DNA of 50,918 bases from a virus: IMG/VR virus record IMGVR_UViG_3300010883_025052, positions 1 through 50,918 of that record. One strand, 5' to 3'. The translations under genes were made by a program, and so were the position numbers. Below, in pieces: positions 1 to 7,579 of the stretch. How positions within the stretch are numbered: position 1 is the stretch's first letter; each line of letters begins with the position of its first letter. The notes beneath the pieces are model-generated. The model had not been told where the DNA came from. It saw only the letters and a program-made list of their open reading frames with translations, and searched no databases.

Positions 1-118
1 AACATTTGTCAATACGAAGTAATTGAATTAGTTGCTGGTCTAATTAAAACCAGCTAACCTTGTAAACGACGTATTATTTGAAACATTCAGGACGGGGGTT
101 CGAATCCCCCCACCTCCA
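1..118 (+). ncRNA. ssrA: tmRNA, 3' portion only (5' part lies before the window)
   Basis: The end of this stretch has the tRNA-like 3' domain typical of tmRNA. There is a T-arm with stem 94-98 GGGGG / 106-110 CCCCC and loop TTCGAAT, preceded by TTCAGGAC, which is close to the TTTCGGAC that precedes the T-arm in bacterial tmRNA. The 3' acceptor strand is CACCTCC (111-117) with discriminator A118; CCA is not encoded. No D-arm, anticodon arm or matching 5' acceptor (GGAGGTG) lies within the preceding 90 bases, which argues against an ordinary tRNA. CTAACCTTGTAAACGAC resembles the CTAAGCATGTAG segment of E. coli ssrA, and GCTGGT...ACCAGC (about 34-54) can form a hairpin consistent with the pseudoknot region. 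The role would be rescue of stalled ribosomes. The tag reading frame would be upstream and cannot be seen. Confidence 0.8.
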
Positions 119-140
119 TAATTTTTACATAGGATTATAT

Positions 141-1316
141 ATGCCGTCAATATGTAGAAAACTTGGTGCTAGCACCAAAACGAAAAAATCAAATATCAAA
201 AGTAGGCATGAACAATATTTAGAAAAAGATGTGGGTACAAATAATGCTTTGCGTGGAGTTTTAAACATGAGTGATGTTAATGATAATGAGTTTGGGTTTG
301 TAGATCTTTATGATGAAGAAAATCAAGTTGAATCAGAGTCTCTACTTCCAAAAAATACATTCCCTAGTGGAATCAAATGTGGGTTTTTAGGATTAGGTGG
401 GGGTGGAGGAAAACTAGCTAAAGCATTCATTGATATCGGATTTACACAGACTATTTTGGTTAATACAACAGACAAAGATCTACCTGAGGGTGTTGCAGGG
501 GATCACTTCTTAAGAATTCCTGATGCGGACGGTGTTGGGAAAGATGTTGAGTTTGGAAAAAAGATATTGTCCGATAATAGCTCAACAGTTGAAGATGCAG
601 TACGAGTACGAATAGGCGAGGTTGATTGGTTATTCGTCTTGGTTGGAGGAGGGGGTGGTACAGGCTCGGCCGGTATTGCCCTTAAGAATCCATTAGGTCG
701 ATATCTTAAATCGACTGGTGCCTCCGGAAGGGTGGTCTATGTTGTTTCAAAGCCAACCGCACAAGAGTTGCTTAATCCAACAATCACAAAAAACTGGAAT
801 ACCATTAAGCAAGATGTAGCATCTGAGCCCCATATCATAATTGATAATGATAAACAGTCTAGGCTTTTAAGAAAACGTGCAGGGCTATTAAATCTTTTTC
901 CAATAGCAAATGCTCAATTTGCAAAAATGTTATCACAAGTTTTAAAGTTGTCCGGAGAACATTCACCGATACAAACATTTGACTCAAAAGATCTTGAGGC
1001 TTGTTTGTTAAAATCCGGACGAATGGTATTGGGGTCCTGCGTAATAAAAGACACGGAAATATCTGAGCTAGGTAGCAAAATTCTTCAGACATGTTTAAGA
1101 ACTAGTCCTTGCCCTAAGCCGGATGCTAGCATCGATGCAGGTGCTATGATGTTGTTAGTACCTCCGTCAATGGCAAGTGATCCGGAAGTTAGTGCTGATC
1201 TGGAGGCCGCTTTTTCTTACGTGGGAGGAAGAACAAATACTCTGTTTTCTGGAATATATATAAAAGACAACGTGCCTGGGCTTATTGCTTTAACTCTACT
1301 GACTGGCATCAAATAA
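141..1316 (+). CDS. Tubulin/FtsZ-like GTPase (phage tubulin)
   Basis: This is a predicted GTP-binding cytoskeletal protein of the tubulin/FtsZ/TubZ superfamily, 391 aa. Motifs in order: T1 loop GLGGGGGK (residues 84-91); VNTTDKDL, matching the FtsZ VNTD segment; GVGKDVEFG at the T3 position; the tubulin signature-like GGGGGTGSA (169-177); IIIDND (235-237) at the T6/H7 position; and a T7-like FDSKD whose aspartates D281 and D284 match the two catalytic Asp of NxDxxD, with Thr in place of Asn. An unusual N-terminal extension of about 77 residues precedes the fold. ATG at 141 is chosen because it has AGGA seven bases upstream and because longer starts run into the tmRNA. The C-terminus overlaps the convergent gene by 8 bp. 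Phage tubulins are known to position or segregate DNA; the role here is inferred. Confidence 0.85.
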   Translation: MPSICRKLGASTKTKKSNIKSRHEQYLEKDVGTNNALRGVLNMSDVNDNEFGFVDLYDEENQVESESLLPKNTFPSGIKCGFLGLGGGGGKLAKAFIDIGFTQTILVNTTDKDLPEGVAGDHFLRIPDADGVGKDVEFGKKILSDNSSTVEDAVRVRIGEVDWLFVLVGGGGGTGSAGIALKNPLGRYLKSTGASGRVVYVVSKPTAQELLNPTITKNWNTIKQDVASEPHIIIDNDKQSRLLRKRAGLLNLFPIANAQFAKMLSQVLKLSGEHSPIQTFDSKDLEACLLKSGRMVLGSCVIKDTEISELGSKILQTCLRTSPCPKPDASIDAGAMMLLVPPSMASDPEVSADLEAAFSYVGGRTNTLFSGIYIKDNVPGLIALTLLTGIK

Positions 1317-1632
1317 ATTCTAAGAGTCTAGGATTTTTTGAGGCAATTTTTTTAAGAACAGTTTTTTCAATTTGGCAAATTCTCATTCTAGTAACACCAA
1401 AAGTATCACCTATAACCTGTAATGTTTGAGGGCCGTCCTCGGCAGCATTAATTGCGCAGTTCTGAAATTCAGAATTTTCAATCCAGCTTTTGCAATCATG
1501 TTTAACACAATTAACCTTATACACTTTATGTGCGGAAAAACATGTTATATCACAGATGTCTGAACTTTTGTTTTTGCAATTATCATTAATTACATGTAGC
1601 TCATTTGTTTTTCTAGTTACTCTTTTACTCAT
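1309..1632 (-). CDS. Cysteine-rich HTH protein resembling sigma-70 region 4
   Basis: A 107-aa protein and the only convincing minus-strand gene in the window. The C-terminal part (about residues 68-98, LQVIGDTFGVTRMRICQIEK and following) matches the region 4.2 helix-turn-helix of sigma-70, whose usual form is IGxxFGVTRERIRQIE. The N-terminal half has Cys at 19, 27, 31, 42, 47 and 59 plus His45, compatible with metal binding. Region 2 is absent, so it is probably not a complete sigma factor; a transcription regulator or RNA-polymerase-binding DNA-recognition protein is more likely. It is transcribed convergently to the tubulin gene and divergently from phoH, with 86 bp between the two starts. 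The AGGT before the ATG is a reasonable ribosome binding site. Confidence 0.75.
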   Translation of the reverse strand: MSKRVTRKTNELHVINDNCKNKSSDICDITCFSAHKVYKVNCVKHDCKSWIENSEFQNCAINAAEDGPQTLQVIGDTFGVTRMRICQIEKTVLKKIASKNPRLLEFI

Positions 1633-1671
1633 TTAAATACCTACTTAACTTAGATATCGTAAACTTAAAAT

Positions 1672-1700
1672 TTGACATGTTCATTTTATTTCAGTATCTT
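1672..1700 (+). promoter_or_regulatory. Sigma-70-like promoter for phoH
   Basis: A perfect -35 hexamer TTGACA (1672-1677) is followed by a 17-bp spacer and TATCTT (1695-1700), a 4/6 match to the -10 consensus. It sits 18 bp before the phoH ATG at 1719, with TAGGG as a likely ribosome binding site. This looks like a host-type (early/middle) promoter. It is a sequence match only. Confidence 0.5.
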
Positions 1701-1718
1701 TTTTTTTAGGGTTTTAAT

Positions 1719-3026
1719 ATGAGAAAACTTTTTGTTATTGACACCAGCGTTTTATTATATGATAAGCGCTCAATTCATTCTTTCCCGGGGAATGATATTG
1801 TCTTGCCTTTAGTCGTCTTAGACGAGCTTGATAGAAAAAAAGAGGCTGCGGGTCTTATCGGCGAAAACGCTAGATATATTAATCGGTTTTTAGATTCTTT
1901 AAGAATGCAAGGACCACTGAACAAAGGGGTAAAAATTAATGATATTGATCAAACAATTACTGTCTTTATTCCTCCCAGTATTAAATTCCCAAATGGACTA
2001 GATACTTCTAGGGGTGATAATCAGATTATTGCAACAGCATTATCATTAAAAGAAATTGCGAAGAGGGATGTATACATAGTTACCAAGGATATTAATCTAA
2101 GAGTAAAATCCGATGCATGTGGGATTCATTCTGTTGATTACTATAAGGACCATATAGAGATAGAAGATTCCAGATTAGATGATGAAATTCAGGAGATTTT
2201 GATTGATGATGATGATATTGATCTATTATATTCTGGAGGTACGATCAAGCATGACAAATATGATGACTTAAAAACATTACCGGTACATGAGAATTCTCAT
2301 GTTATCTTTAAGAGTTCTGAAATTAATTCAAAATCTTGTTTGAGTATATTCAAAAATGATTCATACATAAAATTAATTGAACGTAAAATTAGCTTTACAA
2401 TGAATTTAGAACCAAGAAATAAAGAACAAATATTTGCAATATCATCATTAATGGACGCTAGCATAATGTTAACATGCCTGACAGGATTAGCTGGATCTGG
2501 TAAGACATTCTTAGCACTAATGGCCGGTCTTGAAGGTGTACATAAGAAATTATTTGAAAGAGTAATAATAACTAGATCAATTCAACCGGTTGGTCGTGAT
2601 TTAGGCTTCTTGCCCGGTGATCTAGATGAAAAAATGCAACCATGGCTAGCACCATTAATAGACAATTTTCGTGTTGCATTTAAAGAAATCGGATATTTCG
2701 AACAAATGATGCAAAAAGGACAGATTGAAGTTGCACCTCTATCATATATACGTGGTAGAACGTTTAACAATGCTTACGTAATTGTTGACGAAGCGCAAAA
2801 CACAACTGTACATGAATTAAAAACAATTATTACAAGAATTGGAAAAAATTCTAAAATCATATTATTGGGTGATACAGACCAGATTGACACGCCCTATATT
2901 GATAAAGCATCAAATGGATTGACGGTTGTAGTCGAAAAATTAAGAAATTCTCACCTGACTAGTCATGTACACTTAATTAAGGGTGAAAGATCTGAGCTAG
3001 CTACATACGCTTCACAACAACTTTAA
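1719..3026 (+). CDS. phoH: PIN-PhoH ATPase/ribonuclease fusion protein
   Basis: A 435-aa two-domain protein. Residues 1-140 form a PIN nuclease-like domain: DTSVLLYD with D8, LDELDRKK with acidic residues at 35-37, TSRGDNQI with D100, and VTKDINLR. Residues about 225-435 form the PhoH P-loop ATPase: Walker A GLAGSGKT (256-263), the ITRSIQPVGRDLGFLPGD segment typical of PhoH, and Walker B VIVDEAQN (about 354-361). PIN-PhoH proteins are predicted RNA helicase/nucleases and are frequent in marine phages. An acidic linker (about 145-170) joins the domains. A sigma-70-like promoter lies just upstream, so the gene may be transcribed alone. Its exact role in phage infection is not established. Confidence 0.95.
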   Translation: MRKLFVIDTSVLLYDKRSIHSFPGNDIVLPLVVLDELDRKKEAAGLIGENARYINRFLDSLRMQGPLNKGVKINDIDQTITVFIPPSIKFPNGLDTSRGDNQIIATALSLKEIAKRDVYIVTKDINLRVKSDACGIHSVDYYKDHIEIEDSRLDDEIQEILIDDDDIDLLYSGGTIKHDKYDDLKTLPVHENSHVIFKSSEINSKSCLSIFKNDSYIKLIERKISFTMNLEPRNKEQIFAISSLMDASIMLTCLTGLAGSGKTFLALMAGLEGVHKKLFERVIITRSIQPVGRDLGFLPGDLDEKMQPWLAPLIDNFRVAFKEIGYFEQMMQKGQIEVAPLSYIRGRTFNNAYVIVDEAQNTTVHELKTIITRIGKNSKIILLGDTDQIDTPYIDKASNGLTVVVEKLRNSHLTSHVHLIKGERSELATYASQQL

Positions 3027-3265
3027 TTTAAAATATTTTGTACATCTAAATTAATATGTCTATATATCTGATCTACTGAATTGAACCTGATAATCTATTA
3101 ACTATAATCTATTAACTGATATCTAGTACATTAGTAGTTTTAGTATATAATATAGATCTATATAGATCAGATATCAGTAACTATAGATCTAGATCTTATA
3201 ATAAGATATATCAGATACTGTAGATCAGATATCAGTACTAAATACTATGAGATGGATGCCATTTA
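3027..3265. repeat. Gene-free AT-rich spacer with direct and inverted repeats
   Basis: No credible ORF lies between phoH and the glycan cassette. The stretch holds a 13-bp direct repeat TAATCTATTAACT at 3091-3103 and 3105-3117. It also holds a 17-bp direct repeat TAGATCAGATATCAGTA at 3163-3179 and 3221-3237, and a 13-bp inverted copy ATATCTGATCTAC (3064-3076) of GTAGATCAGATAT (3220-3232). A TATAAT hexamer occurs at 3146-3151 without a good -35. GATATC and AGATCT palindromes recur throughout. It could be an operator array, promoter region of the downstream cassette, or replication-related iterons; the sequence does not decide. Confidence 0.7.
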
Positions 3266-5197
3266 ATGTTTTCAGAAAATACTTTCGAAACTCCGCCTAC
3301 CCTATCAGAAGAATCTAAAATTGTCTTTGTTTCAGATTTTTTTATTGATGATTATGTTGGAGGTGCTGAACTAACAACAGATGCCATAATAAAATCTTGC
3401 CCTGTAAAATATGATACTTTAAAAAGTAATGAAGTAACAATGGAGTTATTAAGATCAGGGTATGAAAAATATTGGGTATTTGGAAATTTTGCTAATTTAA
3501 ATTTTGATTTAATACCAACGATTATTGCAAATATAAAATATTCAGTGCTTGAATATGACTATAAGTTTTGTAAATATCGATCAGTTGAAAAACATATGCT
3601 TACTGAGCAGACTGATTGTGACTGTCATAATGATTCTTATGGTAAGATTGTGTCTGCATTTATGCATGGTGCAGTATCTTCATGGTGGATGTCAGAAAAA
3701 CAGTTTGATATCCATTGCGAGAGATTTCCTTTTTATAGAGAAAATAACGCAACTATTCTAAGTTCCGTTTTTCACGGCGGTTTTTTCGAGAAATTACATG
3801 AAATTCGAAATAGAGAAAATTATGGTGAAAATAGAAATGGGTGGATTGTCCTAGGATCAACTAGTTGGGTTAAGGGAAGAGATGCTGCACTTAAGTGGTG
3901 TGAAGAAAATGATAAAGAGCATGAGGTTATATGGGATATCCCTTATGATGATGTCATTGAACGATTAGCAACTGCTGAAGGGTTTGTATATTTGCCGGCT
4001 GGGTCTGATACATGTCCCAGAATGGTTATAGAGGCAAAGTTATTAGGATGTAAGATAGTATTAAATGAACATGTTCAACATAAGGACGAGTTATGGTTTA
4101 ACACAGATAATCAAGTTGAAACTGAGTCATATTTATATGCCGCACGTGAAAGATTTTGGTCAGCGATAAAAAGTGAAATGGATTATAATCCAACTTTATC
4201 AGGGTACACAACAACGCTAAACTGTATTAAGCACAATTACCCATGGCGGGAAACCATAACCAGCATGTTAGGATTTTGTGATGATGTTGTTGTGGTCGAC
4301 GGTGGCTCTGATGATGGAACATGGGAACAATTAGAAGAATGGGCAGAATCAGAAACATGTTTAAGTGTACATAAAGTTTCTAGAAATTGGAACCATGAAA
4401 GATTTGCCGTATTTGATGGTGCACAAAAGGCTGAAGCTAGGACACGATGCTCCGGGAATTTTTGCTGGCAACAAGATGCAGATGAGGTCGTCCATGAATC
4501 TGACTATGAAAAAATTAGGCAGATGGTTCGTAACTTTCCAAGACACGCAGACTTAATGTGTTTGCCGGTTATTGAATATTGGGGTGGTCCAAATAAAGTG
4601 CGATGCGATATTAATCCATGGAAGTGGAGATTATCACGAAATAAAGATGTTATAACACATGGGATCCCTAGAGAACTGCAGGTTTTTGATGATGCCGGGC
4701 ACATATATGCATCTCCCGGAACAGACGGGTGTGATTATGTACATGCTAATACTTTCGAAAGGATTCCTCACTTAGGATTCTATACTAAAGAAATTGATGA
4801 TTGTCGTAATGCAGCTGTAATGGGCGACGAAACCAGTTTGGAAAAGTACGGAGCGTGGTATAAAAATGTAACAGAGCTACTACCATCGGTTCATCATTAT
4901 TCATGGTTTAATCTACCAAGAAAGATAAAAACGTATAGAGATTATTGGTCTAAGCATTGGCAAAGTCTTTATAACATAGAGCAAGAAGATACATCGGAAA
5001 ATAATATGTTTTTTGATAAAAGTTGGTCAAATGTATCTGACGATGATATTAAAACATTATCAGAGCGTTTATCAAAGGAGATGGGAGGGTGGGTTTTTCA
5101 CACAAAAGTCGACTTTTCTAAAAAAACACCTCATATATCACTACCTCAAGGTCATCCTAGTATTATACAAAACTGGGTTGAAGATGCCAAAAAATAA
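3266..5197 (+). CDS. Bifunctional glycosyltransferase (GT-B plus GT-A/GT2 fusion)
   Basis: A 643-aa protein with two apparently different sugar-transferase folds. The N-terminal half looks like a GT-B (GT4-type) enzyme: VGGAELTTDAI near residue 32 resembles the GGAE donor-side loop, and the segment around 190-290 (WIVLGSTSWVKGRD, then PAGSDTCPRMVIEAKLLGCK) is the usual C-terminal donor-binding domain with its E-rich motif. From about residue 312 a family-2 GT-A domain begins, with VVVVDGGSDDGTW and a DAD metal-binding motif near 404-406. It is the first gene of the cassette, after the repeat-rich spacer, and overlaps the next gene by 14 bp. Substrates cannot be read from the sequence. Confidence 0.85.
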   Translation: MFSENTFETPPTLSEESKIVFVSDFFIDDYVGGAELTTDAIIKSCPVKYDTLKSNEVTMELLRSGYEKYWVFGNFANLNFDLIPTIIANIKYSVLEYDYKFCKYRSVEKHMLTEQTDCDCHNDSYGKIVSAFMHGAVSSWWMSEKQFDIHCERFPFYRENNATILSSVFHGGFFEKLHEIRNRENYGENRNGWIVLGSTSWVKGRDAALKWCEENDKEHEVIWDIPYDDVIERLATAEGFVYLPAGSDTCPRMVIEAKLLGCKIVLNEHVQHKDELWFNTDNQVETESYLYAARERFWSAIKSEMDYNPTLSGYTTTLNCIKHNYPWRETITSMLGFCDDVVVVDGGSDDGTWEQLEEWAESETCLSVHKVSRNWNHERFAVFDGAQKAEARTRCSGNFCWQQDADEVVHESDYEKIRQMVRNFPRHADLMCLPVIEYWGGPNKVRCDINPWKWRLSRNKDVITHGIPRELQVFDDAGHIYASPGTDGCDYVHANTFERIPHLGFYTKEIDDCRNAAVMGDETSLEKYGAWYKNVTELLPSVHHYSWFNLPRKIKTYRDYWSKHWQSLYNIEQEDTSENNMFFDKSWSNVSDDDIKTLSERLSKEMGGWVFHTKVDFSKKTPHISLPQGHPSIIQNWVEDAKK

Positions 5198-5933
5198 TGA
5201 TTTAGTTATTGTTACACCGGCATGGAATTGTGAAAATTCCATACGACAAACATGCATGTCAGTTATTGCACAATCATATGATAATTGGAGAATGATTGTA
5301 GTTGATGATGTTTCATCTGATGCCACATCACAAAAAGTTGCTGATCTTTCGAATAATTTAGGTTTAGGAGAAAAAATATCAATCTTAAGAAGGGAAGAGA
5401 AATACGGTGAGGTAAGAAACACATATGATATTGTGCACGATCAATGTAATAAAAATGATATCGTTGTGCGGCTTGATGGAGGTGATTGGATTACTGATAA
5501 TGATTGTTTCTATATTTTAAATGAAATATACAAGAACCCCACATATGATCCCGCAGTCTTATGGACAGCCCATCGATGGGAATATAACACAAACCAAAAT
5601 ATATCAAATAACCTAGATTCATCGATGGATGTGTATACACACCCATGGGTCTCTAGTCATCTTAAAACTTTTCGAAAGTCATCCATGGATGGAATTAATA
5701 AGAAAAATTATTTTGATGAAAACGGTAGTTGGATTATGATAGCCTGCGATCAGGCTATATTCTTACCAATGCTAGAAAAGTCTAGGAGGGAGAAAAAAAA
5801 TCTTGTATATCTTCCTATGTGTATGTATCATTATTCAATAGATCTATTACGCGAAGATTTATTTACATGTGATAGATCACAACAACAAAAGTTTTCCGCG
5901 GAGCGGATTAGGAAACGAGGGTTTATAGAGTGA
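5184..5933 (+). CDS. Family 2 glycosyltransferase
   Basis: A 249-aa GT-A fold enzyme. It opens with LVIVTPAWNCENSIRQT, followed by SVIAQSYDNWRMIVVDDVSSD, the classic nucleotide-binding N-terminus of GT2 enzymes. RLDGGDW occupies the place of the usual DxD metal site. The ATG at 5184 is preferred over longer frames because the GT2 fold starts immediately after it; the upstream frame merely shadows the previous gene. It overlaps the previous gene by 14 bp and shares GTGA with the next, so the three are surely co-translated. Donor and acceptor are unknown. Confidence 0.85.
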   Translation: MPKNNDLVIVTPAWNCENSIRQTCMSVIAQSYDNWRMIVVDDVSSDATSQKVADLSNNLGLGEKISILRREEKYGEVRNTYDIVHDQCNKNDIVVRLDGGDWITDNDCFYILNEIYKNPTYDPAVLWTAHRWEYNTNQNISNNLDSSMDVYTHPWVSSHLKTFRKSSMDGINKKNYFDENGSWIMIACDQAIFLPMLEKSRREKKNLVYLPMCMYHYSIDLLREDLFTCDRSQQQKFSAERIRKRGFIE

Positions 5934-6880
5934 AGGTGGTATTTGAAAATGTTGATTTTAATTCTAACACCGGCCCTAATAGTTTCGGAGTAAAATTATC
6001 TAGATCATTCAATAGAAAAGGTATAATAACAAATTCTCCTAATCCAGATGTCAGACTAGCATTTATTCAGACGCTATTTCAAAATCATAGATTTCCAGAT
6101 GGGACCAGCCTGGGTAACCTGCCTTACGTTTTGAGACTAGACGGTATATTTTTCAATACGTCTCAAGACTGGCTTAAAATGAATACAGAAATTAAACAAT
6201 CATATCAGCATGCTGATGCTGTAATAATACAGTCAAGTTTTGATAAAAAGTTAATTGATTCATTTTTTGGAGAAAAGGACAATTGTCATGTTATTAGAAA
6301 TGGGACAGACTTAGAAATATTATCAAACATCCCTAAAGCTAGCTTAAAAATAGGCGAAGATAAGTATGATGAATTTTGGTTATGTGCATCTCATTGGAGA
6401 CCTCATAAGCGACTTTTTGATAATATAGCTTATTTTGAAAAGTTTAGAAGTCCCTCTTGTGCATTTTTAGTAGCAGGAAAAATGAGTAAAGAAGAGCATG
6501 AATTCATATCAAAAAAAGAGTATGTTTTTTATCTCGGAGAATTACCATGGTATCAGCTAATGTCGACGATGAAACTGTGTTCAACGTTTGTTCACTTGGC
6601 CTGGTTAGATCATTGCCCGAATGTTGTTGTCGATGCCAGGGCGGCCGGTTGCAGATTGGTGGTGTCATCTGCCGGAGGTACGGTTGAGCTAGCTAAGGAA
6701 AATGATATCGTAGTAATTGAGGATGAGTTTAATTTTGAGCCGGTTAAATTATATTCGCCTCCACCACTTGATTTTACTAAAATTCATATAACGGATGCTA
6801 GCAACGCTAAGTCGACGGTTGATATTGATGATACGGCAGAAAGTTATTTAGGCGTGTTAAATAGTGTTATTAGAAAGTGA
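5930..6880 (+). CDS. Glycosyltransferase, GT4-like
   Basis: A 316-aa GT-B type enzyme with a GTG start that overlaps the previous stop (GTGA). GAAACGAGGG upstream serves as ribosome binding site. The N-terminal domain begins VVFENVDFNSNTGPNSFG and includes DAVIIQSSFDKKLI, typical of retaining transferases that locate an acceptor-side loop. The C-terminal domain carries ASHWRPHKRLFDNI and AWLDHCPNVVVDARAAGCR, matching the donor-binding region of GT4 (P-N/V-E-A type, with D replacing the usual Glu). It belongs to the cassette operon. Substrate unknown. Confidence 0.8.
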   Translation: MKVVFENVDFNSNTGPNSFGVKLSRSFNRKGIITNSPNPDVRLAFIQTLFQNHRFPDGTSLGNLPYVLRLDGIFFNTSQDWLKMNTEIKQSYQHADAVIIQSSFDKKLIDSFFGEKDNCHVIRNGTDLEILSNIPKASLKIGEDKYDEFWLCASHWRPHKRLFDNIAYFEKFRSPSCAFLVAGKMSKEEHEFISKKEYVFYLGELPWYQLMSTMKLCSTFVHLAWLDHCPNVVVDARAAGCRLVVSSAGGTVELAKENDIVVIEDEFNFEPVKLYSPPPLDFTKIHITDASNAKSTVDIDDTAESYLGVLNSVIRK

Positions 6881-6886
6881 GAATTT

Positions 6887-7579
6887 ATGAGTGACTTAAC
6901 TATGAAGAGTATTTTAGAAAAACTTAACCCTGAATTAATTGCTAAATCAGAATTACCTGGAAAATTTGAATATATCTGGAAAATGGTAAACTCTCCAATT
7001 CAGGAACAAAAACTACAACAGTCCAATGTCGATCCAGAAGTAGGTAAACAAATATTAGAAAACTTTAAAAAGCGCGCGTTTCTACTTTCAGAAATAGCTC
7101 GCGTAATAGGTGCAAAAAATATTGCTGAAGTTGGTACTGCACAGGCTTGGCAATCATTAAGTTTTGCACAAGGGTTGATCAACCGATCGGCTACGGGTGA
7201 GGATGTAGGGAAAGTATATACATGTGATATTAGAGACGTCAGGAATATGATAGTCTGGAATAAACTTTCTGATTTTTGTCATTTTACTAATGGTACCAGT
7301 CGCGATATGCGTGAGAATATTGGTGAGAATAAAATTGATATGTTTTATGTTGATGGCTCGCATGATCAATATGCTATATTTCATGATGTATTAGCACTTA
7401 AGGAAACACAGGCAGATACTACGATGTGGGTTTTTGATGATTTTGATGATCGATTTGGTGGAGCAGTCGACATGGCTAGTTTAATGAAAATAAAAGATCT
7501 AGATCATGCAATATTTGACATGGGTCATACAGCTAGTGGACAACCCAACCATTTATTATTGTTATATGGAAGAATTTAA
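6887..7579 (+). CDS. SAM-dependent methyltransferase (class I, Methyltransf_24-like)
   Basis: A 230-aa Rossmann-fold methyltransferase. Motif I is IAEVGTAQAWQSLSFAQG, motif II region VYTCDIRD, and DMFYVDGSHDQYAIFHDV is the acidic loop with a metal-binding-like D-G-S-H typical of the Methyltransf_24 group. WVFDDFDDRFGG follows near the C-terminus. Relatives often sit in polysaccharide or sugar-modification clusters, so O-methylation of a sugar or glycan is the likely role here. It begins 6 bp after the upstream glycosyltransferase and ends directly against the next gene. Confidence 0.75.
   Translation: MSDLTMKSILEKLNPELIAKSELPGKFEYIWKMVNSPIQEQKLQQSNVDPEVGKQILENFKKRAFLLSEIARVIGAKNIAEVGTAQAWQSLSFAQGLINRSATGEDVGKVYTCDIRDVRNMIVWNKLSDFCHFTNGTSRDMRENIGENKIDMFYVDGSHDQYAIFHDVLALKETQADTTMWVFDDFDDRFGGAVDMASLMKIKDLDHAIFDMGHTASGQPNHLLLLYGRI

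Noticed and set aside
78-140. A longer 5' start for the tubulin gene at 78
   Set aside because: It would read through the tmRNA 3' end; ATG 141 has AGGA at the right distance.
3141-3265. A T4-type late promoter in front of the glycan cassette
   Set aside because: Only partial matches (ACTAAATA near 3237, TATAAT at 3146) were found, and neither has convincing context.
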